DNA from: Liolophura sinensis | Lineage: Eukaryota; Mollusca; Polyplacophora; Chitonida; Chitonidae | Assembly (NCBI RefSeq): GCF_032854445.1 | Contig: NC_088297.1 | Location: forward strand, 14,621,335-14,685,334 | Length of the DNA stretch: 64,000 nucleotides | Direction of reading: 5' to 3' | Shown: positions 11,801-22,662 of the stretch, one piece after another | How positions within the stretch are numbered: position 1 is the stretch's first letter | How the letters are laid out: each line of letters opens with the position of its first letter | Position numbers and translations under genes: made by a program | The notes under the pieces: generated by a model | What the model saw: only the letters and a program-made list of their open reading frames with translations | The model's database searches: none | Told to the model about the DNA's origin: nothing

Positions 11801-14800
11801 TGCCCGGTTTCCTCCCACCATAATGCTGGCCGCCATTGTATGAGTGAAATATTCTTGAGTGCGGCATAAAACACCAATCAAATAAATAAATAAATAAATC
11901 GAATACGGGGCTGCCACCGAAGACTGTAATTTTATGCCATAGGCACAAAGATCATGTGCTTTTGTTTATCCCTTCTGTGACACGTTACTCACATGCTTAC
12001 TGATGCACTGCGCGAAACAACAGTTTTTCTTAATCGTTAAAAGCACCCATGGCTTTTTCCCCCGTGGATTTGCGCATGCGGTGACGTCAGAGTGGCTCTT
12101 GTTCATTCGTCTCACAGTTAGTTTGGCCAAAGTTGGAAGCTTTTACTTAATTTCACCTTCAACCAACTGGACATTTCATCCTTAAATCAGTGAATTGACT
12201 TGACTTTGCCCATTTTCCTCCCACCACAGTAGTGGTCACCGACATATGCTGTAAATTTTCAACCTTTTAGACCTCTTAAGAAGCTTTTCCAGTTGAACTT
12301 ATGCCTACAATTATTATGAAAATAACACCAAAAAGGATTTGTTTGTGTCATTGTAAGATGTAAGCTCCATAAAACTGTGCACATAATTGCTGTACACCCC
12401 ATAGTTTTCTCAAAATGTTAAAGAATAATGGTCACAGTGATGGTTGAAAAGGTCAGAGAAATACGGTAAGTGCAGTATTCTTGCGTAATGGGTAAAGTAA
12501 ATTAACATGGTTGTGATTTTTTTTTCTAGCTAAGGATGACGCAGATAGTAGCAGTAGTAATAAAGAGAAGAGAATCTTCTGCGCAGGCCTGTTATGCCTG
12601 GATATCATTAGCATCTGCAAGGAGTTCCCACAGGAAGATAGTGACCAGAGGTGAGACACTTTTCATTGTAATGTGTGTTATCATCATCTATTTTATTTAT
12701 TTATTTATTTATTGGACCCTGTCTGTTTGTAGATGTAATTTTGTCTATTGATCTCTTCCCAAACTACTGTGCTTGTTTGATGAAACTTACCATACAGCTT
12801 GCCTGTCAGTTAAACTCGTGCATGCTTGAGTTTAATTACGATCAGGTAATTAATTTCATAATTACTCTCGTTAAGCTACTTACATGTAGTGTATTAATGG
12901 ATTTCCATGTACACAGATTTTGTCTGTCGCAAATTCTGCTAAAGCATCAATTTCCCTGAAACTTTGTGTAGATTTTTGATATTATTGGAACATCTACAGA
13001 CTTAATGATAATGACAACATGACGTCCTGTTAATTGTATAAAGGTTTTTTTAGTTCTTCTTTGCTATTATTCTTGGAAATGTTTGGGGATGGAAGCGGGG
13101 GATTTCCGACATCTGGATTCGAATCTACTTATTTGGGTTGCTGTTTAAGACCATACTTTTTACCAATTCCAAGAGGGTCAGTTTTATGGGTGGAGGAAAC
13201 TGGAGTGCCCGGTGTAAACCACTGACCTTTGGCAAGTTACTGACAAACTTTCCCACTTTTGATGTACAGATATGTGTGCTGTATTACTGGTTCAAGACAA
13301 GAGGATTTCATTTAGAATGTATTGTTAACAGAGACCATATTCATTTTTTTTCTCTTGAAACGTGATCAGTGCAACATTCCTGGCAAATCTTTGTTCATAC
13401 TGAAAGTGGAGATTTTTGGCTAAAAAATCACAGCAGTTGACATGTATCCCGCTCAGTGAAATTCTTTCTTATAAACTCTTTATTAGGGTCTAAGAGGATA
13501 CAGTGATATTTAGTGTGTAAATAATAAAACAGACGATATTTATCATAAAGTAGGAGTGTTTCTCAATTTAAAGAATTACATGTAAGTGTTTGGGTTTTTT
13601 ATCTTTGTATCCGACTCCTCTTTTCTGTAGAAACTTTGACAGTTCACAAACATTCACCTCCTCAGTTTTCTCCGTTGTTTGTCTACTCTAACTTACTTTT
13701 GGTGAAAGTTTTTCTCTGAGGCCCATGTTTTAGTAAATGCGTTATAGGTGCCTAATATTTTGGATAATTTAGAAAATTGCAAGTTTCAGCATGAACAATA
13801 ACGTTTTGTGACCTTTATTTGTCTCTAAAAATGCACTTTTGTGACGAAATTTTAGGTCCTTCAGGGTATAAACATGTACTCACCGCTTTCCTCCCACCAT
13901 AATACTGACCACAGACATATGTGAAATATTCTCGAGCAAGGCACAAAAAACCAAACAAATTAATAAATCAGATGTTCCCATTGTTTCAAAGTACTTACAA
14001 CAGGAATGGTCTTAGACATTAAAAACCGTGAAAAGTCTCAATTTTGAATATAACTTCACAGAAGGGAACTCGTAAATGATGTAACAAATGTGTCCAAAGC
14101 TATGAACTCTTTTGTTCTTTCTGTCAATTTGTCATAACTATCGGTGTGTGTGTGTGCTCACCATTGTAGTACATAAGCAGCTTAGCATGATCCGTTCTAC
14201 TGCAATTAGGACCATTTTGTGTAGCTCATCCACAAGCCTTCCACTTCTTTTGGTGAGAATAAAATGAATGTTAACATCTATTTTGTATAAATTTTGCTGA
14301 GCGGCCTTCTACATCCATATATGGTAATGCTCATTATTTTTCTACATCCAAAAATGGTAATGCTCATTATTTTTCTACATCCATATATTGTAATGCTCAT
14401 TATTTTTCTACATCCATATATTGTAATGCTCATTATTTTTCTACATCCATATATTGTAATGCTCATTATATTTCTACATCCATACATGGTAATGCTCATT
14501 ATTTTTCTACATCCATATATTGTAATGCGCATTATTTTTCTGCATCCATATATGGTTATGCTCATTATTTTTCTACATCCATATATGGTAATGCTCATTA
14601 TTTTTCATGGATACAGTAACTTTTATAGCTTGGGTTAAAACTTTTATAGCTTGGGTTAAAATGGAACAACAGAGAAATGAATTTCATGAAAACACAAAAT
14701 CACAAGATGCAGAGAGAGGGATATCTTCAGAAAGTGCTTCTGAAAGTCAACTATTGGAGGAGAAATACAGAAAGTTCAGTTTGAAAATTTGTAATCATTC

Positions 14801-17800
14801 TCTTTTTAAGGATTGATAGAAATAGACAAGAGGCCAGCATCATGAAGAAGCGGATTCACTTAAGTGAGCCTTTAACTCCCATGGCAAGATTTGATGTTCA
14901 TTGTAGAGACATGTTAAGTGCACTTAGCTAAGGACTACTTAATACCAAGTATGCTTCATGAAACTCACCCCTGATCATTCACCGGGTAAATTATTCATTT
15001 TAGCCTGTCTAAACCACCTAATAACAGTGAGTGAGGAAGGCCTAGTAAAGTGTGATACTGTGGTACTAGTCTAACCCCCAGGCAGCTTCTTTTGATGTAT
15101 TGGCAGACCTAACCATGACTGTCACCATTTAAGCTACAAGATCAATTTGTGTGTGATATAGACGTGTCTGGTTATTGACTCATGTTTTTTTGTTATTGAC
15201 TCTTGACCATGTGCAAGTGAACTTTTTTGATGGCTGACTTTCACAAAGCTATGAACATCAACTCTTTTAGCTGATTTCATGGCCTCATGGAAATATGTTT
15301 TAGAAAGTGTCATTTCTGATGAAATATTGTCATCCTCTACGGCCGTACGTTGGAAGGTCTGCCAGCCACCTGCCGATGGTCGTGGATTTCCCCTGGGCTC
15401 TGCGTGGTTTCCTCCCACCATAATACTGGCTGCAGGCGTATAAGTGACATATTACTGAGTATGACATAAAACACCAATAGAGTAAATAAATATTGTCATG
15501 CTTTTGTAATGATTAATACGCTTTTTATTTATCTATTTGATCTGTTTTTAAAGCCGTATAGGAAATTTTTTCACTCGTATGACGACACTTAATTGTATGG
15601 GTGGAGCAAATCACAGATTTTTGCCATGTACCTGACAAACGTCATAACTTTAAGCTGCTAGAGCTGGATTTGAAACGCCAGCTCAGCCTTGGTCAGGGGC
15701 TTGGTAGATATCTTAATAATTAAAAACTTTTATATTTAAAGCAAATTTGTATGATTTCAGGTGTATAGAGCGATTTTGGCAGCGAGGTGGGAATGCCTCC
15801 AACAACACAACTGTTCTCTCCATCCTAGGAGTGCCCTGCGAATTCTTTGGCACGATAGCCAAGAGTCACGAAGTACTGTGAGTTTTCTGCCCTTGTTTTG
15901 ACTTTGCTGTGCATCACTTCATTTCATCATCATGTAATCTCTTAACTCCTAGTAAAATCTTGACTTACAATTTCCCACCTGATGAATTCTCGTCATTGCT
16001 CTTACTTGTAGTTCCTCGAGTGTTTAAAAAAAAAAAAGATTGATTGATTAGCTTTTAAGAACTGACTGTAAATCTTCACTCTTTTCAACCACTGAAGCAC
16101 TTTTCAGTGGAATTTACATGTATGCATACAGTTATTGTAAAAATTATGTCAAAAATGATTTGTTTGTGTCATTAAAGATGCAAGCTTCATAAAAGGCGGT
16201 TGAAAGGTTGAAGGGTGCTCAAGAATATTTCATTTATGCAGAGGAAGTCCGCGTTGATGGGCGAGAGGAAACAAGCTTGCCCATACTGAATCATCGTTTC
16301 ATAAGTCACTACCCTAATTCTGTAACTTATTCAACCGTCCCTACAACCAAAATTTTTGAAACATTCTGTGAGAACTATTGGGTGTGGAGAAGTAACTTGC
16401 ACAGTTTTGTGAAGCTTGATCTTCAATGAAAAACAAACATTTATCATTTTTAGCATTATTTTTGTAATAATTATATGCGTAACTTGCAACAAAATAGTGC
16501 TTCATTAGTTGAAACAGTTGAAGTATTACAGTAATTAACTGTTACACATGTAACACACAAAGGCCACTTTCACAAAGTTTAATTAGCCAAATTCATTTTA
16601 GTTCATGTCAAGGGTCAAAATGTTTTGTCATTCAATTAATTTTAAGAGCTCAGAAATAAAAATGATGGCCTCAAATTGAGCCCAGGTCATCACAAAGATG
16701 ACTTTGTGTAATGCATCATGCATATCTAAGGTATACATACCTTCAGTCATAGACATGGTATATGGTATTTTATCTGTATTGTTTTGCCTTCATATATAAA
16801 TGAAGCATAATACATTTGACAGCTTGAAATAATGTGGGATGTCCTCAGTTGTTGTTGAAGTCATTACTCTGAAGAACTCAAAATATCTCACTCTCCAGCC
16901 ATAAGTAGGAAGGTCTCCCAGCAACCTGAGGGTGGTCATGGGTTTCCCCTGGGCTCGGCCCGGTTTCCTCCCACCGTAATGCTGGCTGCCATTGTATAAG
17001 TGAAATATTCGTGAGTACGGTGTGAAACACCAATCAAATAAATAAATAAGTCAAAATATCATAATTTGACACCTGTTATGAGGAAAGTTACAAAAATTGA
17101 CTCACAAAGTTTGTGAAATTGTACATTGGCAGAGTCATGCTTCTTTACATGTGGAGTGCTCTCCAACATAGGGTTTACTGTACCTCCACCACCAGCAAAT
17201 TTTGTACAGAAATCTTGAACAACGACGAGGCCACTGGGGTCGTGGTGATGAGGCAGGAAGTGATATCAGAAAATATTCATGTTAAAACTAATAATACTTC
17301 TCACGCACATGTTTTGTTGATCTAAAGTATCGACAACATGATTCCCACCAGTTTAATAGATCAATGCTGATAAAGTAGTTCTGCGTAAGGACACCAGTGG
17401 CGTCAAAGGTCACCAAAAGTGGTGGCAGTTGTGTAAAGAAAGCATAGAGAGAGACAAGTGTGCTGTAAGGAGTATGGGGCAGAGTGACCACAAACATGGT
17501 GCTTGGGGGGCTTTTGAGTGAATATTTTTGTCTGGCTTTCAGGTTTTTTACCAGTGATTTTGAGAAGAATGGGATTCACATAGAGAATTGTGTGTACCAT
17601 GCCAACCATTCATGTTCCACGTCCTTTGTCATTATTAATGTCCAAAACGGATCGCGCACTATCATCAACTCCAACAAAAGCTTGCCCGATCTCACATTCC
17701 AAGACTTCAAAACCAAAGTCGACCTCAACTCCGGCCTCTACAAATGGATGCATTTTGAGGTAAGTTGTGTTTTTGCTTGTTATTCCACTCAGTAATGATG

Positions 17801-20800
17801 TTCTCTGGGGAAGGGGAAAGGGAGGGGATATTAAAATCACAGTGTCTGTCTGTCCGTCTGTAGACACAACTTTCTTCACATAACTCTTAAAGCACAGCAC
17901 ACATGTATACACATAAAAATTTGTATACGTCTTTCCCATGATGTAAACTTGTGTGTGCTTAATTTTCAGAGACGAACTGTACTTAGAGAGCTATACCCAT
18001 TACGGTACATGCACTCAAACAATTACAGATGTGATTTGACTTGTAGGTTTTCGTTTGGGGATTGTTAAAGATGGCGTAAGAAATTATATAAACCTTTATC
18101 CTGGATAGGTCTTCAGCTAACTTTAATATGTCGTTTTAACTTTGAAGGTCACCATTAGCCCTTTTCAGTGGCTTTACCTACCCACTGCTTACTCCTAAAA
18201 GTACACCATTTTAAAACAAATGGGAGAGTTACATCAAGGGAGGTAATTCCATACGGTCCTTTTTTAGTTTATAATGGTCTAGACACACTTTGTTTAGGAA
18301 TTGTTTCAATTATTTTTCTTCATAATGTGTATGATATCATACTGTTAAACATTTCTTTATAAAAAAATTTGTAAATTACTGTATGTACTTTTAAAAAATA
18401 AATGGAGTTATTGAATTTTAACTGAAGTTTGTGTCTGTTTAGCTGGATCAGTTTGTTTTATATTGGATTCTGAATGTTTTCATTATTGTTTGGATATACC
18501 TGCAATATTGCCAAAGTGGTGTTAAGCCATAATCATTCAGTCGTTCGCTCAAAGTTATTTTCTTAGTGTCTTAATTTTTGTAGCATCCATCCTTCTTGTT
18601 GTATGGCAGAAAACTTTGGGATTTCAGGGGCATGCAATGTCAGATTTATTCAACATTGAATTTGATACTGAGGCCAGTAGATTTCCTAGACTTATTCCTC
18701 AACAAATTAGGTAAAAAAAAAAAAAATTGCATTGTTTGCATCAACGGAACATCATGCTTGCTCAGCAATAAAATGAGGCACAATTGTATTTAAGCTGTTA
18801 GCAAAAAAGGCCTGCTGTTGACGTGTGTGCTATTGAATTTACAATCAAGTACTGTGTGATACATACTGTCTACATTATGCACATGTAGCAGAAGGGGGAA
18901 TTTCTTTTGTTTTGAATATTTTTATTGGTTCACCGGGCACATCTGTGTAACTGATCACTCCTCATTGATTTTTCACAGGGTCGCCCTGCAGCTGCTGAAA
19001 TAAAGAAGATGCTGGCCTATGTTGACGATTACAATGCCTCTGTGGGCGAGAGCAAGCGCATTACGACTTCTGTGGAGCTGGAGAAACCAAGACCACAGCT
19101 CGGTAAGAGTTATCTCCCTTTCAGCATGTGTGTTAAAACCAAAAACTTTATTTTCCTGAAAAGAAAAGACAAGTAGTAATGTGACTTTGTTTATTTTGGA
19201 TGAGGGGTGATGTGCATGGCTAGTGGTCTCTAGAGAAATTCATGCAAGCCCAGATTAGAGAGCTCTGTACACAACCAGTGCTGCTAACCACAAACAGTGG
19301 AGATTGGCCTTGATAGCTCAGTTTCTTATAGCATCCACTTCAGGGAAGGTAGATTCTAGATTGGGTCACACCTAAAACCTTAAAAGAAGTTGTAACTTCC
19401 TCGCTTGGCATTCAACATTAAGAGGATAGTGCAGCGACTTGTTGACTAATATCAGTATAATGATTGACTTGTGCGGGGCGGCTTACTTGCTTTCGGTAAG
19501 TCGTCTGAGTGAAGCAGTAGCAGATAAAAGAGTAGTGGAAATCCGTCCTTCAACAAGAAGGCACATTATATACTCAAAGTATGAGTACTCAAACTCCTTC
19601 ATCGTCATATGACTGTTAAGTACGAAGTTAAAACAGAAGCATTCACTCACTCACTCACTCACTCACTCGCAGTGGAACTCAAAAATTTACTGGACCGAGA
19701 TTGGGATAGAACCCACGTCTCCTTCGACATAGCAAGGAAAGCACCTTAGCCACATGGCCACGATCTGCTTCTGTTTCTTTTCATAATGTAGTGACTTTTT
19801 CTGTCTGCTGTAGGAATGCTGTTCAACACTGCTGACTACGTGTTTGTCAGTAAGGACTATGCCAGACACCATGGGTACGACAACAAAGAAGATGCACTGA
19901 ACGCCTTCTTCACCAGGATAAGACCAGGGTATGTTTACGAAGCTACTTTACATCTGTTGATTGTTTTGGTGCAGGAAAAGAAAATGGCATTTATTGCAAA
20001 ATTTGCAAACGTGTTGCTGTAATCTGAGTGCACATATGTATATATGTATTTATTTATTTGATTGGGGTTTTTATGCCATTTTCAAGAATATTTCACTTGT
20101 GCTGTAATACAGAGATGGGCAAAGACAGGGGGAATCCCACGACAATCTCTAGGTTGCGGGCAGGCCTTCCCAGATATGACCAGAGAAGAATTGAGTGTAT
20201 ACATGAATAACGTATGTGTATATTTTGTTGTAATTAACAAAATTTTCGTAAAATCTTTTGACTTCAAGCACCAGGATCGGAACTTGGCAAACACCCAGCA
20301 GTACAACCTTGAGGCCATTTTACTTACATCAGACGTTCGTTTCCCATCTCATCACATTAGCCTTGTATTAAAGACAGAACAACATTACAGCAGATAAAAA
20401 TACCTTAATTCTTTTTCACTTATGAAAGAGCAATTTTCAATGCATTTATGCATCGTTTTTATTTTGATTTTGGACATAAAACTACATTGTTTGGATTGGC
20501 CAATGTCAGGGCTTCACAAAAAACATAATTTTGTCAGTCTGCACTGAATAATGCCCTCAGAGGTTGCTTGAATCAACACCTTGCAAACATGCGAAAGGGT
20601 TGAAAAACTATAGTACATTGTAAACAGTGTAAGCGTTTTGCTGCGGTCATGTTTTGATGTAACACTGGCTTAAGGACCTGATATACACGAGGACCAGCTC
20701 ATGGGAAGGCCTGCTATGGACGGATCCCAGAGTTCCCTCCATCTTCATGTGACAACATGAATTGTGGAGAGATGTAGCAGAAAAACTTGTACATGTACCC

Positions 20801-21993
20801 TGCCTGTGTGTGAATGTGATAAAAGTTGATGGGAACTTTAAATTTGCTGTGTTCATCAGCAGAGACGTGAATTCTTGTTGTGTCCGAAAAGCAGCAGACC
20901 AGAATTTGAGAATTTGATATGGATGTCCATGTATATGTATACTGTAATTTTTCAGCCTTTTCAGGTTTTTGTTTGCATAATCTGTGAGAATTATTCTGTG
21001 TTGACTGATAACACTATACGTTTTGTGAAGCCTTGACATTGGCTAATGCAATCAATGTAGTTTTGTCTCCAAAATCAAATAAAAAGTGTACATAAATTGA
21101 ACGGAAAGTTAGTCTTTCATATGTGAAAAAGTTGAGGAATTAGGTCCTGACCTAAATGACTAAATTTTGACTTTTTTTTAAGGTAAATAAATGTCATAAA
21201 ATACTACTTGGGGGCTGAAACTTACATTTATCCGTTATGATATTGTCCAGGGTCAGTCCAGGATGGTCACGGGTTTCCCGCGGGCTCTGTCCAGTTTCCT
21301 CCCACTGCAATGTGGGCCAGATTCATATTCACCAATGAAATAAATAAATAAATTAAGGCTGAATTTGTTTATTTCTATGATTACAATGTGGATTTCTGGT
21401 TGACAGTGTAACCTTAATGGGAAATAAATGTGCGCTACCTGAACGCATCCATTAGTGAATGTACTGCATCATTTGGGATTTTTTTTTGTTCACCAAAGAT
21501 CCAAAGATGCAGGATATGCATCTATCAACATCACGGTTGCATTATTTTGTGGAGTCTGGCGTGTATACATGCAGGACAGATGGTAGAGTCTTCTAGGGTT
21601 CTGTCTGAGAACACTTTATGCAATGACCTTCTTTGTGTTTTTTGTAGAGCAACTCTTATCCTTCCATGGGGGGAACATGGCGCTGTGGCCATGAAGAAAG
21701 AAGGGGAGATAATCTACACACCAGCATTTCCCCCAGAAAGCATTGTGGATACGCTTGGCGCCGGCGATACATTCATCGCCTCCACAATTTACAACATCAG
21801 CAATGGGATTGGACTTCGAGAGGCCATCACGTTTGGATGTAAATTAGCAGGCGCCAAAGTCGGTATGAATGGTTTTATGGGGCTGAAGAAAAAATTGGAA
21901 GCCATGAGAGCCAACAGCGCAAATTGTTCTGGCGCCGCAGCGAACAAGTCTGTTGTAGATGTTGAGAGTACGCAAATAGAAGCTCCCATCTAA
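8790..21993 (+). CDS. KHK: Ketohexokinase (fructokinase), complete gene, 7 coding exons
   Basis: Coding exons are 8790-8817, 12530-12650, 15761-15877, 17543-17759, 18979-19102, 19814-19928 and 21648-21993. All introns are GT-AG and the phases join without a break into 1068 bases, 355 residues plus stop. The family phosphorylates fructose to fructose-1-phosphate with ATP in the cytosol, the entry step of fructolysis. Visible landmarks: strand FCAGLLCLDII (26-36), the substrate-site WQRGGNASN (56-64), SGS-like region NGSRTI, KWMHFEGRP, SVELEKPRPQL, DYVFVSKDYARHHG, LPWGEHGA (246-253), and the PfkB signature DTLGAGDTF (275-283) with catalytic base Asp281. The start is the first ATG after an in-frame TGA at 8772-8774 and has A at -3. 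Compared with the roughly 298-residue vertebrate enzyme it has about 18 extra acidic/Ser-rich N-terminal residues and about 35 extra C-terminal residues. A KHK-like terminal exon lies upstream at 924-1182, suggesting tandem duplication. Confidence 0.93.
8820..10500. other. KHK intron 1, proximal part
   Basis: AT-rich sequence with no exon or recognised element; the short open frames carry no recognisable protein. Confidence 0.5.
10527..10576 (-). mobile_element. SINE-A head remnant
   Basis: Reverse complement of the tRNA-like head only (GAGTCATTACGCTGCGCTAG ... GAGCCAAGGAGGC). The body is missing. Confidence 0.7.
11607..11898 (+). mobile_element. SINE-A, full length, in KHK intron 1
   Basis: Head GGCTCAGTCGGTTGGCGCGC, B-box, body and (AAAT)n tail, with the 8-base flank TCGAATAC at 11599-11606 and 11899-11906. 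A G-run at the 5' edge lies inside the duplication. Confidence 0.85.
12240..12440 (-). mobile_element. Copy of fold-back family M6
   Basis: Contains GATTTGTTTGTGTCATTGTA and GATGTAAGCTCCATAAAA, matching the left arm of the element at 16075-16470. Lies in KHK intron 1. Confidence 0.55.
12530..12650 (+). CDS. KHK: KHK coding exon 2
   Basis: Acceptor TTTTTTTTTCTAG at 12517-12529, donor GTGAGA after 12650. It encodes a Ser/Asp/Lys-rich linker, then KRIFCAGLLCLDIISICKEF and PQEDSDQR, matching the first beta-strand and the sugar-contact Asp region of KHK. It ends two bases into an Arg codon. Confidence 0.9.
13160..13265 (-). mobile_element. SINE-D fragment (third SINE-like family)
   Basis: GGTGGAGGAAACTGGAGTGC, GTAAACCACTGACC and ACTGACAAACTTTCCCAC form a block found in the other orientation at 27236-27345. 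It resembles the 3' body of a common mollusc SINE; the family name is not asserted. Confidence 0.55.
13880..13968 (+). mobile_element. Diverged SINE-A 3' fragment
   Basis: CTCCCACCATAATACTGACC then GAAATATTCTCGAGCAAGGC and an A/T-rich tail. Much more diverged than the other copies, so probably old. Confidence 0.65.
14309..14605. repeat. Minisatellite, 9 x 33 bp, in KHK intron 2
   Basis: Nine units of exactly 33 bases starting CTACATCCATATAT and ending GCTCATTATTTTT. Because 33 is a multiple of three, both strands stay open through the array; the resulting 100-residue repeat peptides are not considered genes. Confidence 0.97.
14850..14975. mobile_element. Short palindromic element, family M4
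   Basis: Contains TTAAGTGCACTTAGCTAAGG and ends AAGTATGCTTCATGAAAC. Other copies are at 31193-31305 and 37518-37632. Confidence 0.55.
15334..15487 (+). mobile_element. SINE-A, 5'-truncated, in KHK intron 2
   Basis: Flanked by AAATATTGTCAT at 15322-15333 and 15488-15499 (12 bases). Body and AAAT tail are clear. Confidence 0.85.
15560..15710 (-). mobile_element. Possible old SINE remnant
   Basis: GTATGGGTGGAGCAAATC and ACCTGACAAACGTC resemble SINE-D, followed by a degraded CTGGATTTGAAACGCCAGC head-like block. Weak match. Confidence 0.3.
15761..15877 (+). CDS. KHK: KHK coding exon 3
   Basis: Acceptor ATGATTTCAG, donor GTGAGT. Encodes CIERFWQRGGNASNNTTVLS then ILGVPCEFFGTIAKSHEV, the glycine-rich sugar-binding segment typical of KHK (PfkB signature 1 region). 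Confidence 0.92.
16075..16470. mobile_element. Fold-back element, family M6, in KHK intron 3
   Basis: Left arm (ATTTGTTTGTGTCATTAAAG, GCAAGCTTCATAAA) and right arm (TTTTGTGAAGCTTGATCTTC, AACAAACATTTATC) are reverse complements over about 110 bases around a unique centre. Related copies are at 12240-12440 and 22075-22270. Confidence 0.7.
16888..17050 (+). mobile_element. SINE-A, 5'-truncated, in KHK intron 3
   Basis: Direct repeats TCAAAATATC at 16878-16887 and 17051-17060 flank the body and (AAAT)n tail. Confidence 0.85.
17185..17400 (+). repeat. Dispersed repeat R10, copy 1
   Basis: About 215 bases similar to the reverse complement of 28845-29085, for example TCTTGAACAACGACGAGG, GTGATGAGGCAGGAAG and AATGCTGATAA. 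Part of the match keeps the same reading frame (EILNNDEATGVVVMRQE). Confidence 0.7.
17543..17759 (+). CDS. KHK: KHK coding exon 4
   Basis: Acceptor GGCTTTCAG, donor GTAAGT. Encodes FFTSDFEKNGIHIENCVYH through NGSRTIINSNKSLPD to YKWMHFE. This exon spans the lid region that in vertebrates lies on the alternatively spliced exons 3A/3C. I see only one such exon here and no second version in the flanking introns. Confidence 0.92.
18496..18550 (+). mobile_element. SINE-C tail fragment
   Basis: GCAATATTGCCAAAGTGGTG then TTAAGCCATAATCATTCA; similar tails are at 40562-40632 and 46077-46138. Confidence 0.55.
18979..19102 (+). CDS. KHK: KHK coding exon 5
   Basis: Phase-0 start after TTTTTCACAG, donor GTAAGA. 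Encodes GRPAAAEIKKMLAYVDDYN through SVELEKPRPQL, matching the GRNA...EVEKPR segment of the family. Confidence 0.92.
19308..19672 (+). mobile_element. SINE-B copy in KHK intron 5
   Basis: Degraded tRNA-like head (TTGATAGCTCAGTTTCTTAT, then TAGATTCTAGATTGGG), body CTCGCTTGGCATTCAACATT, 3' end TTCATCGTCATATGACTG then GTACGAAGTTAAAAC, and an (ACTC)n microsatellite tail at 19643-19669. Confidence 0.75.
19814..19928 (+). CDS. KHK: KHK coding exon 6
   Basis: Acceptor TCTGCTGTAG, donor GTATGT. Encodes MLFNTADYVFVSKDYARHHG then NKEDALNAFFTRIRPG. The frame remains open past the donor to 20022, but that extension is intron: the next exon joins in phase and resumes the family sequence. Confidence 0.92.
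20039..20182 (-). mobile_element. Diverged SINE-A in KHK intron 6
   Basis: Reverse-complement tail (ATTTATTTATTTGATTGG), AAGAATATTTCACTTG, CCCACGACAATC and CAGGCCTTCCCAGATATGAC are recognisable; the centre is degraded. Confidence 0.7.
20490..21060. mobile_element. Fold-back element, family M7, in KHK intron 6
   Basis: The left arm (GCCAATGTCAGGGCTTCACA ... GGGTTGAAAAACTATAGT) and right arm (ACTGTAATTTTTCAGCC ... GTGAAGCCTTGACATTGGC) are reverse complements over about 115 bases. The centre of about 330 bases has no recognisable protein. A single arm of the same family starts the window. Confidence 0.75.
21252..21356 (+). mobile_element. SINE-A 3' fragment in KHK intron 6
   Basis: GGTCACGGGTTTCCCGCGGG through CTCCCACTGCAATG to an (AAAT)n tail. 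Confidence 0.75.
21648..21993 (+). CDS. KHK: KHK coding exon 7 (terminal)
   Basis: Acceptor TTTTTTGTAG at 21638-21647. Encodes ATLILPWGEHGAVAMKK, AFPPESIVDTLGAGDTF with the catalytic Asp, then FGCKLAGAKVGMNGFMGLKK and a Ser/Ala/Glu-rich tail to the TAA. The open frame from 21430 to 21647 is intron. A possible poly(A) signal AATAAA lies at 23100-23105, about 1.1 kb past the stop; none closer was evident. Confidence 0.95.
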
Positions 21994-22074
21994 AGTTCTG
22001 CTTGCTCTGTTATATCGAGATTCAATGTACATTTTATGCACTGACCTTAAACTGACCAGTTTATTGTGTTCCTC

Positions 22075-22270
22075 AATTCTTCAACCTTTTCAACTGCCTC
22101 TGTAAGCATTATTTTGAAACATTCTGAGAAGAACTATGGGGTATAAAGAAGTAAGTTTTATGAAGCTTGCATCTTTAATGACATTAACAAATCATTTCTA
22201 GCATCATTTCTATTATCATTGTAAGCAAAAATTCCCGATGAGAAAAAGTGCTTTAGCGGTTCGATTTACG
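22075..22270 (+). mobile_element. Copy of family M6 just past the KHK stop
   Basis: CAACCTTTTCAACTGC, GAAACATTCTGAGAAGAACT and TTTATGAAGCTTGCATCTTT match the right arm at 16330-16540. It probably lies in the KHK 3' UTR or just beyond. Confidence 0.6.
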
Positions 22271-22662
22271 GCATATTGTTATCATTTTTTTTGTTTCATT
22301 ATATTAGGCGAGACCAATTTTAATTTGTGTTTTACACGCATACAGAATCTAATGAGTGGGATAAGAATTAAATTGAAAATCTGCTTTTCGATTGTCCAGC
22401 TTTTCAAGGATTTCAGATCACATAAATATGACACTTGGATGATTTTTCACTATTATTTTAAGTTTAATCCTTCTGACAATATTGAAAAGAGATTCGTTCT
22501 GTGTGTAAAAAAATTTAAATCGGTGTGGCCTTAACCACTAATTTCCTCATGTAGATTTTTTTTTTCTCATTTTTTCCATGTTTTTCGTATATATTAGCAT
22601 ATATTTTTCCCAGTATATACACTGTACAGATTACTAAACTGATGGCATCTGTAAGCCTTAGT

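Noticed and set aside
14278..14638. Open frames of about 110 codons on both strands
   Set aside because: They come from a 33-bp tandem repeat; the peptides are simple repeats with no splice or homology support.
21430..21647. N-terminal extension of the KHK terminal exon frame
   Set aside because: Upstream of a strong acceptor; exon 6 joins in phase at 21648 and the extension has no KHK similarity.
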